Source: Methanovulcanius yangii (lineage in GTDB: Archaea; Halobacteriota; Methanomicrobia; Methanomicrobiales; Methanomicrobiaceae). From it: DNA of 64,000 nucleotides. Shown piece after piece: positions 1 to 7,511 of the stretch. How positions within the stretch are numbered: position 1 is the first letter of the stretch; each line of letters opens with the position of its first letter. A program made the position numbers and the translations under genes. Under the pieces are notes generated by a model. The model saw only the letters and a program-made list of their open reading frames with translations. It was not told where the DNA came from and did not search any database. The stretch spans positions 62,001 through 126,000 of the forward strand of contig NZ_LTBL01000001.1 of assembly GCF_018687785.1 (NCBI RefSeq), read 5' to 3'.

Positions 1-342
1 TGAGTGCAGTTGCCTGCTGCCGCGGGAGCGGCACCCGGGGAATGGGATTTTCCAAATTTGTACGTATTTTTTGGGCATACACCGCTCCATTCAGGGAGAC
101 GGCAGGTGGTTCCGGGCCTCGGGGCCTCCAGTATTGACCCGGAGGACTTGTTCTCCTCCGGCAGAAAGGAGTAAAACCCATCTGGAGGCCCGATGTATTG
201 CTGATCGAAAAATATTGATTTTTCTGTGCCATCGACGCCATCGCGGGCGTCATTAGCTTTTTATATTCCCCCGGAAATAGGGAGGACTGTCACCCGATAT
301 CGTCACGGATACCCGGTGTTTTGAGAGGAGGGCATTTCATCA
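1..342. other. Leading spacer with promoter, no gene
   Basis: No convincing gene is seen here. The first three bases could be the stop codon of a gene left of the window, which cannot be tested. The right part holds the promoter and a roughly 50-base leader of the sulfur-trafficking operon. Confidence 0.5.
258..267 (+). promoter_or_regulatory. TATA box of TusA-DsrE-IscS-IscU operon
   Basis: TTTTTATATT is an archaeal TATA element. Transcription would start near 285-290, giving a leader of about 55 bases that ends in an AGGAGGG ribosome binding site before the ATG at 343. Confidence 0.5.
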
Positions 343-585
343 ATGACTGCTGAACCAGAGGCCGACGCCGAACTAGACTGTATCGGCATGTTCTGCCCGA
401 TGCCGATTGCCATGACCAGGGAGGAGATTGAAAAGATTGCCCCCGGGCAGGTGCTGAAGGTCGAGGCAGACGACCCGGCGGCCGAGGAGGACATCCTCCG
501 GTGGGCACGGCGTACCGGGCATGAGATTGTGAAATTTGAGAAGGAGGAGGGAATTATGACCTTCTATATCAGGAGGAAGACGTAA
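343..585 (+). CDS. TusA/SirA-family sulfurtransferase
   Basis: An 80-residue protein of the TusA fold. It has the family Cys-Pro-x-Pro motif (C18-P-M-P) plus an extra cysteine at C13. TusA proteins carry a persulfide on the CPxP cysteine and relay sulfur between proteins. AGGAGGG upstream supports the ATG. It is the first of four tightly packed genes and its stop directly abuts the DsrE start. Placement next to DsrE, an IscS-like and an IscU protein suggests sulfur delivery to Fe-S cluster assembly. Family assignment is firm; the partner is inferred. Confidence 0.85.
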   Translation: MTAEPEADAELDCIGMFCPMPIAMTREEIEKIAPGQVLKVEADDPAAEEDILRWARRTGHEIVKFEKEEGIMTFYIRRKT

Positions 586-945
586 ATGGGGAAGATATTG
601 TATGTGCAGACCAGCGGCACCGATACGCCGGAGCGGTTGTACGGACCGTTCATCCTCGGGGCGACGGCGGTGGCCATGGACGTCTCGGCATGTATTTTTT
701 TCATGATCAAGGGCATCACGGTCATGAAAAAAGGTGAGGCGGAGAAGATCCGTATGGGGTCTTTTCCACCACTCCGTGAAGTGATTGATCAGGCGGCGGC
801 AGCCGGGGTGGATTTTTATGTCTGCGAACAGAGCACCCGGCTTCTGGGGATGGAACGGGGAGACTTCATTGAGGGAGTTCGAATCGCAGGAGCGGCGACC
901 CTGAATGACCTCGCCCTTGAGGCGGACGCGGTGATCTCATTCTAA
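586..945 (+). CDS. DsrE-family protein
   Basis: A 119-residue DsrE/DsrF-like alpha/beta protein. It opens with GKILYVQTSG and has C80 in a 'VDFYVC' context, the place of the conserved reactive cysteine of DsrE-type sulfur carriers; C36 is a second candidate. The ATG follows the TusA stop with no gap, and its ribosome site (AGGAGGAAGA) lies inside tusA, so the two are translationally coupled. TusA and DsrE proteins often work as a persulfide relay pair, and here they precede the IscS/IscU-like genes. The function in this organism is inferred. Confidence 0.8.
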   Translation: MGKILYVQTSGTDTPERLYGPFILGATAVAMDVSACIFFMIKGITVMKKGEAEKIRMGSFPPLREVIDQAAAAGVDFYVCEQSTRLLGMERGDFIEGVRIAGAATLNDLALEADAVISF

Positions 946-958
946 AAGGGGGAGAGGG

Positions 959-2107
959 ATGATATATCTGGACCATAGCTCCGCCATGCCGGTCGACGAG
1001 AGGGTGGCTGCCTTTGCCTCTCCCTATCTGATGCAGCACTATGGCAATCCGTCCTCCCTGCACACGCGGGGGCTGGTGGCGAAGCGTGTGCTGGAGGAGG
1101 CACGGGGGAAGGTGGCAAAGCTTATCAATGCGGAGTCTCCGGAGACGATTCTCTTTACCAGCTGTGCCACCGAGTCGAACAACCTGGCCATCCGGGGGAC
1201 GGCACTCCGGAACAATAAAGCGGGGATGAGGGTGGTCTCGTCGGCCGTCGAGCATATCTCGGTCATAAACCCGATGAAAGAGCTTCAAAAGCAGGGATAT
1301 GCGTATGATGTTGTTCCGGTCAGTCCCGAAGGGTATGTGGATCTGGACATGCTGGCAGAGATGGTGACGAAGGATACGGTCGTTACATCGGTCAATTATG
1401 CGAATGACGAGATTGGCACGATCGAACGGATACGCGACGTCAGTCGCATCGTTCATGAAGAGGGTCGGTATCTCCATGTCAATGCGACGGCGGCAGCGGG
1501 ACGAATCCCCGTGGATGTGCAGGCGGACGGGATCGATCTTCTGACACTGTCCTCCAACGACATGTACGGCCCGCGGGGCGCCGCCGCCCTGTATGTCAGA
1601 AAAGGGGTGAAGCTCCAGACGCTTCTTCCCGGCGGCGGGCAGGAACGGGGGATTCGCTCCGGGACGGAGAACCTCTTCGCCATCGCCGGTATGGGGGAGG
1701 CGGCGATGATTGCCGGCCGGGAGATGGGCGCCGAAGGACGCCGCCTCCATGAAATCGCTGGTGCATACCTGAAGGATATACTGATGATCGAGGACGCCCA
1801 CCTGACCGGCCCCGCGACGGGGCGACTCCCCGGCCACCTGAGTTTTCGGTTTGGCAGGATCGAGGGGGAGAGTATCCTCCTCAACCTCGATACGGCTTTT
1901 GGCATCCAGGTGACGACGGGCTCGGCATGTTCGTCCCGGACGCTGGAACCGTCCCATGTCCTCCTTGCCATCGGCCTGAAGCACGAGGAGGCGCACGGCT
2001 CGATGATCATGATGATGGGGCGGTCGAATACGACAGAGGAGGTTCCCTATGTGGTTGATGCCGTCAGAAAGACTGTTGAACGTCTGCGGATGATAACCGC
2101 GATGTAA
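959..2107 (+). CDS. iscS: IscS/NifS-like protein lacking the PLP lysine
   Basis: A 382-residue class V aminotransferase-fold protein aligning along its length with cysteine desulfurases. The catalytic cysteine loop is kept (GSACSSRTLEPSH, C324), as is the histidine at H99. The pyridoxal-phosphate pocket is not: the SGHKxxGPKG lysine motif reads SSNDMYGPRG, putting Asp201 at the Schiff-base lysine, and the HVDATQ motif reads HVNATA, losing the ring-binding Asp and Gln. The protein should therefore not make a normal PLP aldimine. Archaeoglobus fulgidus IscS is reported to have a similar Lys-to-Asp change. It lies 14 bases before iscU with a strong ribosome site. It may be a structural or persulfide-relay partner of IscU rather than a cysteine desulfurase. 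Confidence 0.9.
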   Translation: MIYLDHSSAMPVDERVAAFASPYLMQHYGNPSSLHTRGLVAKRVLEEARGKVAKLINAESPETILFTSCATESNNLAIRGTALRNNKAGMRVVSSAVEHISVINPMKELQKQGYAYDVVPVSPEGYVDLDMLAEMVTKDTVVTSVNYANDEIGTIERIRDVSRIVHEEGRYLHVNATAAAGRIPVDVQADGIDLLTLSSNDMYGPRGAAALYVRKGVKLQTLLPGGGQERGIRSGTENLFAIAGMGEAAMIAGREMGAEGRRLHEIAGAYLKDILMIEDAHLTGPATGRLPGHLSFRFGRIEGESILLNLDTAFGIQVTTGSACSSRTLEPSHVLLAIGLKHEEAHGSMIMMMGRSNTTEEVPYVVDAVRKTVERLRMITAM

Positions 2108-2120
2108 GGAGTGGGTAAAA

Positions 2121-2546
2121 ATGGAAGATGTTCCCCAGATTGGATACTCGGAGAAGGTGATGGACCACTTCATGAACCCCAGGAATGTCGGGAGTGTCGA
2201 AAACCCCGACGGCGTAGGCAGGGTCGGCAACCCCGTCTGCGGGGATCTCATGGAAGTGAGCATAAAAGTGGAGGACGGCATCCTGACGGATGTGAAGTTC
2301 AAAACGTTTGGCTGCGGGTCGGCGATTGCGACGGCCAGCATGGTCACCGAGCTTGCGAAGGGCAAGACACTCGACGAAGCGGATAAAATAACGAGGCAGG
2401 ATGTGGCCGACGAACTCGAAGGGCTCCCGCCGCGAAAGATGCACTGTTCGAACCTTGCGGCAGATGCCCTGCACAAGGCGATTGAGGACTATCGCGAGCG
2501 GCATGGCGAGGGGAAGGAGAAGGCAGAGGAAGCGGCGGCGGAGTAG
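2121..2546 (+). CDS. iscU: Fe-S cluster assembly scaffold IscU
   Basis: A 141-residue IscU/NifU-N type scaffold. The three cluster-ligand cysteines are present: C40 in NPVCGD (with D42, needed for cluster release in the family), C65 in FGCGSA and C109 in LPPRKMHC. The LPPxK stretch matches the chaperone-binding motif of bacterial IscU, and a DnaK/DnaJ/GrpE set lies about 13 kb away. The last 20 residues are a charged Glu/Lys/Ala tail. AAGGAGTG precedes the ATG. It is the last gene of the operon, and a T8 tract follows after about 180 bases. Confidence 0.93.
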   Translation: MEDVPQIGYSEKVMDHFMNPRNVGSVENPDGVGRVGNPVCGDLMEVSIKVEDGILTDVKFKTFGCGSAIATASMVTELAKGKTLDEADKITRQDVADELEGLPPRKMHCSNLAADALHKAIEDYRERHGEGKEKAEEAAAE

Positions 2547-2725
2547 AAACCCCGCTGCAATGGTACCGAAAGTGCCGAAAGGGAGCGGACCCCTGTTCAC
2601 AGTGAGCCAACCGCTCAAGTGATCATACTCAGGACGATGTTCAGACGAAAAGGGTGTCCCTGTCTGACAATCAACGCGCGACCACATGGGTTGAGGATCA
2701 GGGTTCTGCCTCACCGGGAAAAATG

Positions 2726-2733
2726 TTTTTTTT
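2726..2733 (+). terminator. T8 tract downstream of iscU
   Basis: Eight T residues on the coding strand about 180 bases after the iscU stop. Oligo-T tracts are the usual archaeal termination signal. Confidence 0.4.
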
Positions 2734-2912
2734 GGGGTTTTCGTTGGAAGGGTCAGGATTGAACACTAATGGGTGTAGAATAGGAAATGACCTTTCCTCC
2801 AGACCATGAATAAACCGGATTTGGTTTCAAAATATCATTGTGGTATTTATTTGTTTCTATTTCTCAACATCCTTAAGTAATAGAAAGACGACGCTTAACC
2901 GTCCCTCAAATT

Positions 2913-2921
2913 GGGGGGGGG
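2913..2921 (+). repeat. G9 homopolymer at a ribosome binding site
   Basis: Nine consecutive G residues end eight bases before the ATG at 2930, where the Shine-Dalgarno element should be. The tract probably provides ribosome pairing, and its length could slip during replication. Confidence 0.55.
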
Positions 2922-2929
2922 ATTGAAGA

Positions 2930-3691
2930 ATGAAAAAACTATTTGTTGTAGCATTAGTACTGCTGGTTGCCGTTGGTATGACGGTGACGGCGGTAAGTGC
3001 GGCTCCGAAAGGAATTGACATCAACGGAGAGCACTACAACCTGAACATCCACTTCAAGAAGAATCTCAAAGAAGAGTGGAGCGCAAGTAGCACAGACAGA
3101 CACACCATCTTCCTGCCGTACATCACGCCTGAAGAATCCATCTACTTGGATGGTTGCATTGACTTTGACGGTGATGGTGTCATTGATAACTATGATGACG
3201 CGACAGAGTCCTGTATTCCCATGTACATCGATGGTGTGAAGATGGTGATCTCACAGGGAGAAGAATGGGCCGTCCTTGATGCCAACGGTGGTGACGGAGT
3301 CTGCGAACTTCAGTTGCCGGAAGGTAAATACAAGGTATTTGTCGTTGCACGGGGAAAACCCGGTGGTTATACCGACATCGATGGCTGGGTCTATTATGAC
3401 GGTTACACCGAGGAATATGGCGAAGACACCTATTTCTTTGATCTTGGCGATGTCCGTGTAACAAAGAAAACAGAATGGGATGAAATTACTGACCTGTTCT
3501 ATATAGAACCCAAACAGGACACCTATGGAGTTTTTGCTGACGAATTCTCACCATTCTATGAACAAAGCTCAGCATGGGTATTTGATTATCTCAACTATCT
3601 GTATGATGAGTATGAAGCGGATGGTGGATACTTCTGGCAGATCGTCAATGGCGGAAACAAACTGGTGAAAGTCAGGTTCTACCCGGTTTAA
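2930..3691 (+). CDS. Secreted acidic protein with DxDxDG motif
   Basis: A 253-residue protein that I do not recognise. Residues 1-24 form a signal peptide (MKKL, a hydrophobic stretch, then VSAAP). The mature part is rich in Asp, Glu, Tyr and Trp. Around residue 75 the stretch DFDGDGVIDNYDD resembles a calcium-binding loop (dockerin/thrombospondin-3 type), flanked by two cysteines that could pair. The C-terminal 60 residues are rich in aromatics. It stands alone between T-rich spacers, so there is no operon context. An extracellular calcium-binding or adhesive role is only inferred from composition. Confidence 0.75.
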   Translation: MKKLFVVALVLLVAVGMTVTAVSAAPKGIDINGEHYNLNIHFKKNLKEEWSASSTDRHTIFLPYITPEESIYLDGCIDFDGDGVIDNYDDATESCIPMYIDGVKMVISQGEEWAVLDANGGDGVCELQLPEGKYKVFVVARGKPGGYTDIDGWVYYDGYTEEYGEDTYFFDLGDVRVTKKTEWDEITDLFYIEPKQDTYGVFADEFSPFYEQSSAWVFDYLNYLYDEYEADGGYFWQIVNGGNKLVKVRFYPV

Positions 3692-3936
3692 TCAGAAACT
3701 CCTATTTTTCTTATTTTTCAAAATTAGGTTTCATATTGAGGATATGGCTATCTCGATTTATTGGATTTAGATCATCTTTTACCCAATCCTCAGACTTGTT
3801 GAAGAGACCACGGGATGAGTCCTGTTGTTAATGCCATGTAATCCTCTGGAATGAGTGCCGGAATAAATTGCATTGATGTGACTGGAATGTCTTCAAAAAA
3901 TTAAGGTTCTCTTTAAATTCAAAATTCTCCGATCCC

Positions 3937-3944
3937 TTTATCCC
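3937..3944 (+). promoter_or_regulatory. TATA box for leaderless flavodoxin gene
   Basis: CCTTTATCC is centred about 26 bases before the ATG at 3966, the normal TATA-to-start distance in archaea. No Shine-Dalgarno element precedes the ATG, so the transcript is probably leaderless. Confidence 0.45.
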
Positions 3945-3965
3945 TCCACACACGCATCCTCTCCC

Positions 3966-4484
3966 ATGACAACCAGGGTACTGGTCGTATACGCGAGCCG
4001 CTACGGCTCGACGATGGAGGTGGCGGAGGCCGTCGGGGATATGCTCGGTGACCGGGGGGCCGATGTGGAGGTCGGCGTCCTCGCCGCAAAGGAGGCGACA
4101 ACCTCGGGCGTGGACATTGGGTCGTACGGATTGGTCGTTGTCGGGAGCCCCGTCTACGCAGGCAAATGGCTGGGCGATGCAATCGACTTTGTAAAGAAGC
4201 ATGCCGATGCCCTGCGGGAGGTGCCGGTTGCCATCTTTTCGGTGGGCCTGACGATGAAGGAGGATACGCCGGAGAACCGGGCGACGATGGCGGAGGCCAC
4301 GAAAGGTATCACCGACATAATTTCACCCGTTGCCACCGGGATGTTTGCGGGAAAACTGGACACCAAGGTCCTCAACCTTCCGATGCGGATGATCATCAAG
4401 GCAATGAAGTCGCCCGAAGGGGACTTCCGGAACTGGGACGCGATACGGGAGTGGGCCGAAGGCCTGCCTCTGCCTGCGGCGTAG
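3966..4484 (+). CDS. Flavodoxin-domain protein (HemG-like)
   Basis: A 172-residue single-domain flavodoxin. The N-terminal VVYASRYGSTMEVAEAV is the FMN phosphate-binding loop, and 'VVGSPVYAGKW' is the ring-contacting loop. The size and C-terminal pattern (FAGKLDT, then a PEGDFRNWDAIREWA end) resemble menaquinone-dependent protoporphyrinogen oxidase (HemG)-type flavodoxins. Many archaeal members are simply annotated as flavodoxins, and the electron partner is unknown. It is a single-gene unit that is probably leaderless. Confidence 0.82.
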   Translation: MTTRVLVVYASRYGSTMEVAEAVGDMLGDRGADVEVGVLAAKEATTSGVDIGSYGLVVVGSPVYAGKWLGDAIDFVKKHADALREVPVAIFSVGLTMKEDTPENRATMAEATKGITDIISPVATGMFAGKLDTKVLNLPMRMIIKAMKSPEGDFRNWDAIREWAEGLPLPAA

Positions 4485-4636
4485 GCAGGCGTTTTGGTAG
4501 AGGAAGGATGATCTTCGCTTACTTGTGCCGCTGAAAAAAATGGATTCCGGTCACTTCGGCATGGGGCACCGTACGTGAATCGACCGGTCCGTCTCCCCCC
4601 GCAAAACGGGCCGCCTGAATTGCCGGGCTTCGGCCT

Positions 4637-4906
4637 TCAGATAATGGACTCGGGATGCCGCTCCCCGCTCAGGAAGACCGGGCGGGCGTCTTCGACCCTG
4701 AGGGTCCGCCCCCCGAATTCCTTTCCTGCCATCACTTCACGCGCCCGCTCGGCTCCTTCAAGGGTTTCGTAGGTAACAAATCCGAATCCGTCGGCCGCGT
4801 GCATCTCGATATCCGTGATCGTGCCAAATTCCGAAAACAGTTCCTTCAGGTCATCCTCACTGACCGAATGGCTGAGATTTCCGACATAGAGTTTATGACT
4901 CTCCAC
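4637..4906 (-). CDS. RRM-type RNA-binding protein
   Basis: An 89-residue protein made of one RNA recognition motif. RNP2 is LYVGNL near the start and RNP1 is GFGFVTYE in the middle, with the beta-alpha-beta order intact. The start is a GTG at 4906: a perfect AGGAGG lies eight bases before it, whereas longer readings upstream run through unrelated sequence. Small single-RRM proteins occur in bacteria and some methanogens, where they bind single-stranded RNA. A T6 tract on the coding strand lies about 100 bases downstream. Targets are unknown. Confidence 0.85.
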   Translation of the reverse strand: MESHKLYVGNLSHSVSEDDLKELFSEFGTITDIEMHAADGFGFVTYETLEGAERAREVMAGKEFGGRTLRVEDARPVFLSGERHPESII

Positions 4907-5051
4907 TACTGGCGCCTCCTGATACTGCGTAAGATGCCGCTCCTCCCCAATGAATCTTTGGTCACTGCGGGTTGGAAGGTTTCCCTGTCCGGGTCTGCCG
5001 CCTGCCAGCAAATCGCGGTGCGCAGCACTCTCCTGTATGCCCGCAATCCGA

Positions 5052-5303
5052 TCATGCAGGACGTTCCCAGACCGGGATGCCCTTGTAGAGGATCCTGAGG
5101 ATGCGGTGGTAGGGGATGGGGGTATCCTCTCCCGTCCCGGATGCCACCGTAAAGTAGTCCCGGTCGAGGCCGGCGATGATCCCGCCGGCGACGGACGACC
5201 GGTCGCCCGGAGCCCCGCGGTTGACATACTCAACCGTCACCTGTCCGAAATCGAATGCTGCATCATGCCACATGCGCAGGAGAAGGGCGTGGCTGGTACG
5301 CAT
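5052..5303 (-). CDS. DUF504 / MJ1316-domain protein
   Basis: An 83-residue protein matching the archaeal DUF504 family. It has the typical 'VTVEYVNRGAPGD' block and the ending 'IPYHRILRILYKG..VWE'. The family (UPF0248, MJ1316) has been linked to recognition of RNA cyclic-phosphate ends. No ribosome site precedes the ATG, but AAAATAGC is centred 26 bases upstream, so the message may be leaderless. It lies beside the RRM gene on the same strand with a 145-base gap, which fits two RNA-related genes. Confidence 0.8.
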   Translation of the reverse strand: MRTSHALLLRMWHDAAFDFGQVTVEYVNRGAPGDRSSVAGGIIAGLDRDYFTVASGTGEDTPIPYHRILRILYKGIPVWERPA

Positions 5304-5466
5304 GGAGGAAGGATTGCGGCAATGCTATTTTGTTTTTGTGGCAGTCGGTCCCTTTGTGCTCCGGCATCCGAAGGGGCTTTCACAGTGCCTGATTCCGGGG
5401 ACGGCCCCCCCATAGTTAAGCTTCTCTTCTTCTCGAAGCAGTGGACCGCCTCCAGGTTCTCTCTCT

Positions 5467-5474
5467 AAAAAAAA
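5467..5474 (-). terminator. T8 terminator of six-gene operon
   Basis: Eight T residues on the minus strand start five bases after the stop of the last operon gene (5480), a good archaeal terminator. Confidence 0.6.
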
Positions 5475-5479
5475 GGTTC

Positions 5480-5821
5480 TTATCCCTCTTTGAGCATTGA
5501 TTCTTCCTTCACTCCCGCCCGGGGCGGGGCCGTCGCCATGGTATGCAGCCGGATGATGCCGTGGCAGGAGTTGCAGACATAGTACTGCTCCGTCCAGCAT
5601 GAAGGACAGGACCATCTGCCGCAGAGGCTGCACTGCTTCATATCCGTGAGGGGAAACGAGTCATTGCAGAGATCGCAGAAATACCGTGAGAAGGTCGAGG
5701 GATCCTTCTGTGGCGGCTGCCCCTGTTTTCGCATCACCGGAATATTTCCCCTGAGGCGGGCATAGAAATTTTCCGGCGATTCTGATGGCTCATTCGCCGC
5801 ATATCTGCTTCTCGAGAACAT
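5480..5821 (-). CDS. Cys-rich zinc-binding protein, last gene of six-gene operon
   Basis: A 113-residue protein with eight cysteines in paired C-x2-C steps across one central stretch: FCDLC, CSLCGRWSCPSC and CNSC. This looks like a treble-clef or B-box/RING-like double zinc site. The ATG at 5821 follows GGAGG at nine bases and overlaps the preceding gene by 32 bases; a longer in-frame start at 5845 has no ribosome site. The N-terminus is basic/polar without a signal. Tight coupling to the coiled-coil genes upstream implies that it acts with them. No family assignment could be made. Confidence 0.75.
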   Translation of the reverse strand: MFSRSRYAANEPSESPENFYARLRGNIPVMRKQGQPPQKDPSTFSRYFCDLCNDSFPLTDMKQCSLCGRWSCPSCWTEQYYVCNSCHGIIRLHTMATAPPRAGVKEESMLKEG

Positions 5822-6131
5822 TGATGCGTTCCTCCAGTCCGGCAAGGGTGGTGTTCATCTCTTCTTCAAACGTTCTCAGGGCGGTCACCTTCTCTTCGCC
5901 CGCCGCAAGGGCCTTCTCCTTGTTTGCGCAGAAGGATTTGACCTGGTACCGGTCCATCAGGGACCATTCGGCGACCATCATCTCGAAATGCCGGTCGAGG
6001 TACTCGTCCACCCTGCTCTCCATCGGGCGTGTGATGGCCACATGACCACCGGTCCCCCGGAAGTAGTAATACAGTATGAATGCGGCAATGATGATGAGAA
6101 TGATGAGAAGAGCAATCTCTAGCCCCGTCAT
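5790..6131 (-). CDS. Membrane-anchored coiled-coil protein with Y..EW motif (1)
   Basis: A 113-residue protein. Residues 3-24 form one transmembrane helix (LEIALLIILIIIAAFILYYY). Then comes RVDEYLDRHFEMMVAEW and a C-terminal coiled coil. The stretch aligns without gaps with the two genes upstream in the operon: Y-[LF]-D-x2-[FM]-x3-[VI]-x-E-W. The ATG at 6131 overlaps the previous stop as ATGA, and GGAGG lies seven bases before it. The topology suggests a short outside end and the motif plus coiled coil in the cytoplasm. No named family is recognised. Confidence 0.8.
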   Translation of the reverse strand: MTGLEIALLIILIIIAAFILYYYFRGTGGHVAITRPMESRVDEYLDRHFEMMVAEWSLMDRYQVKSFCANKEKALAAGEEKVTALRTFEEEMNTTLAGLEERINVLEKQICGE

Positions 6132-6352
6132 TTCTTCGCCTCCCTGCACCGGGCAAGCCGCTGCTCCAGTACGGTAAGACGGGCAGCAGCGCCCCTTTCA
6201 AAGGCGCTGAGCTCCCGTATTTCTCCCTCGACAAACCCGAGGCGCTCGGTGAAATCCCCGAAATCCCTCCTGGTGCCAAGGTTCCACTCCTCGATGATGT
6301 CTTTCATGCGGCGGTCAAAGTAGGTGTTCATGTAATTGTCAATACCGCTCAT
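6128..6352 (-). CDS. Small coiled-coil protein with Y..EW motif (2)
   Basis: A 74-residue soluble protein that starts almost directly with the shared motif, IDNYMNTYFDRRMKDIIEEW, followed by a heptad-type helix to the end. It has no transmembrane part. The start overlaps the upstream stop (ATGA), and AGGAGGT lies about ten bases before it. It looks like the minimal form of the family represented three times in this operon. It probably forms a helical oligomer with its neighbours; the function is unknown. Confidence 0.8.
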   Translation of the reverse strand: MSGIDNYMNTYFDRRMKDIIEEWNLGTRRDFGDFTERLGFVEGEIRELSAFERGAAARLTVLEQRLARCREAKK

Positions 6353-6666
6353 TGTTTCTCTACCTCCTCCTCAAGCCCACGCAATTCCTCGTCCACTGCC
6401 CGGGCCCGGGTCTGGAGGGCGGCCCTCCCCTTTTCGAGGACCTGGATGTCCAGGCTGACCATGTCCAGTCGACGTTCAAGCTGTTCCAGCATGCTGAGGG
6501 TGACAAATCCCCATTCCTCAATGAGGCCTGGCATGTATTCATCGAAGTAGCGGTCCATTCGCTTGTCAAGCGTTGGCATTCTCGAATCGATGGTGCCGGG
6601 AATCGAGGTCAGGGTCTCGGAAAATGAATGTTTCCGTTTCGTTTCCGGAATCTCTGTCTCATACAT
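6349..6666 (-). CDS. Coiled-coil protein with Y..EW motif (3)
   Basis: A 105-residue protein. A 30-residue polar N-terminus leads into LDKRMDRYFDEYMPGLIEEW, the third copy of the motif, then a long heptad coiled coil rich in Leu, Glu and Arg. The ATG at 6666 is preceded by GGTGAT at five bases; a GTG at 6675 overlapping the upstream stop is an alternative. It has no transmembrane helix. It overlaps the next gene by four bases. Function unknown. Confidence 0.8.
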   Translation of the reverse strand: MYETEIPETKRKHSFSETLTSIPGTIDSRMPTLDKRMDRYFDEYMPGLIEEWGFVTLSMLEQLERRLDMVSLDIQVLEKGRAALQTRARAVDEELRGLEEEVEKQ

Positions 6667-6671
6667 CTCTA

Positions 6672-7073
6672 TCACCGGATCTTCCTCTCGTCTTCTTTTA
6701 TCTTCTCGACCATGTGGTCGAGCTTGGTGCTCTTCACCATATTTTCCAGCCGTTGAATTCTCTTCTCAACGGCACTCTGCTTGGCAAAGATGTCCGTTTC
6801 CAGCCGGATGTTCTCTTCATCAAGTTTGTTTATCTCTTCCAGCCGTTCAGGTGGAATCCTGAAAAACGGCTGCCCCCGGTGGGCGTACTCCAGCGTCATC
6901 AGTTTGAGTTTCTCCTTTTCCAGTTCGATCTCCGCAAGGCGCGGGGTCACTCTCCCCTCCTGTATCACCCGGATGATGTAATAGACGATGATGAGCCCGA
7001 TAAAGAGGAGAACCGCCCAAAGAACCGGCTGAAACCACTCCCACCATGCCGGATAGACATACTCTACGGCCAT
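6672..7073 (-). CDS. Membrane-anchored coiled-coil protein
   Basis: A 133-residue protein. A Trp-rich start (AWWEWFQPVLW) runs into one transmembrane helix (residues 16-36), followed by about 90 residues of strongly charged helix with heptads ending ...EKIKEDERKIR. It lacks the Y..EW motif found in the next three genes. A GGGAG element lies before the ATG. Second gene of the operon; it is likely a membrane anchor or scaffold for the soluble partners. No family recognised. Confidence 0.78.
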   Translation of the reverse strand: MAVEYVYPAWWEWFQPVLWAVLLFIGLIIVYYIIRVIQEGRVTPRLAEIELEKEKLKLMTLEYAHRGQPFFRIPPERLEEINKLDEENIRLETDIFAKQSAVEKRIQRLENMVKSTKLDHMVEKIKEDERKIR

Positions 7074-7088
7074 TATGGATGACTCCCT

Positions 7089-7511
7089 TTAGAGTTCCTT
7101 CTCGCCCGGTCCGGGCCTGATCTTCTCGCCGATGTCTTTTACCCCCTCCTCGATGGACTTTCCTGCCCTGCCCGCCCCTTCCTGGACGGCCTTTCCGGTG
7201 GCGCCCGCCTTCTTTGTAATCACCTCGGTGAGAGGGATTTTTCTCTGGACGATGACGCTATCCCCCTCGGCGATGCCGAGCCTGGCAATATCCTCAGCGC
7301 TCATCCGTATGACGTCCTCCTCGACCATTGCGTCGGCATAAGCAGAGAGGACCAGGGGTTTGGGGTGTTCTTCTTCTTCAAGAGGATATCTCTGGATTTC
7401 GATATTTTCCCCCACCTCTACGCCAAGTTTTGTTATCACCGATTCATGTAGCCTGGCGCGTCCGCGGCTGGGGACGGCCCGTGTCTTCACTTTCAAATAT
7501 ATTCCTTCCAT
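7089..7511 (-). CDS. Double-psi beta-barrel-like protein with repetitive tail
   Basis: A 140-residue protein. Residues 1-95 resemble a duplicated AbrB/CDC48-N-type barrel: two matching halves, 'ARLHESVITKLGVEVGENIEI' and, shorter, 'AEDIARLGIAEGDSVIV'. Residues 100-140 are a Gly/Ala/Lys/Glu-rich amphipathic tail (KAGATGKAVQEGAGRAGKS) like LEA-type helices. First gene of the six-gene operon. A strong TATA box sits about 30 bases upstream, so the leader is very short. The barrel might bind nucleic acid or a protein partner; this is an inference from fold resemblance only. Confidence 0.75.
   Translation of the reverse strand: MEGIYLKVKTRAVPSRGRARLHESVITKLGVEVGENIEIQRYPLEEEEHPKPLVLSAYADAMVEEDVIRMSAEDIARLGIAEGDSVIVQRKIPLTEVITKKAGATGKAVQEGAGRAGKSIEEGVKDIGEKIRPGPGEKEL

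Larger units (their letters stand above)
2547..2929. other. Spacer: terminator, then promoter of secreted protein
   Basis: No gene is seen. The left half carries a T8 tract (2726-2733). The right half is AT-rich, with a weak TATA-like CTTAAGTAA near 2871 and a run of nine G at the ribosome site. Confidence 0.5.

Noticed and set aside
71-256. 61-codon frame in the leading spacer
   Set aside because: Arg/His-rich composition and no ribosome site; it ends just before the operon promoter.
866-2476. Long minus-strand frame opposite iscS/iscU
   Set aside because: It mirrors the high-GC codon pattern of the real genes; the plus strand has clear family motifs and ribosome sites.
4907-5233. N-terminal extension of the RRM gene reading back to 5233
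   Set aside because: The extension runs antiparallel in frame across the DUF504 gene and its spacer, has Ser/Pro/Arg-rich noise composition, and a GTG with perfect AGGAGG lies at 4906.
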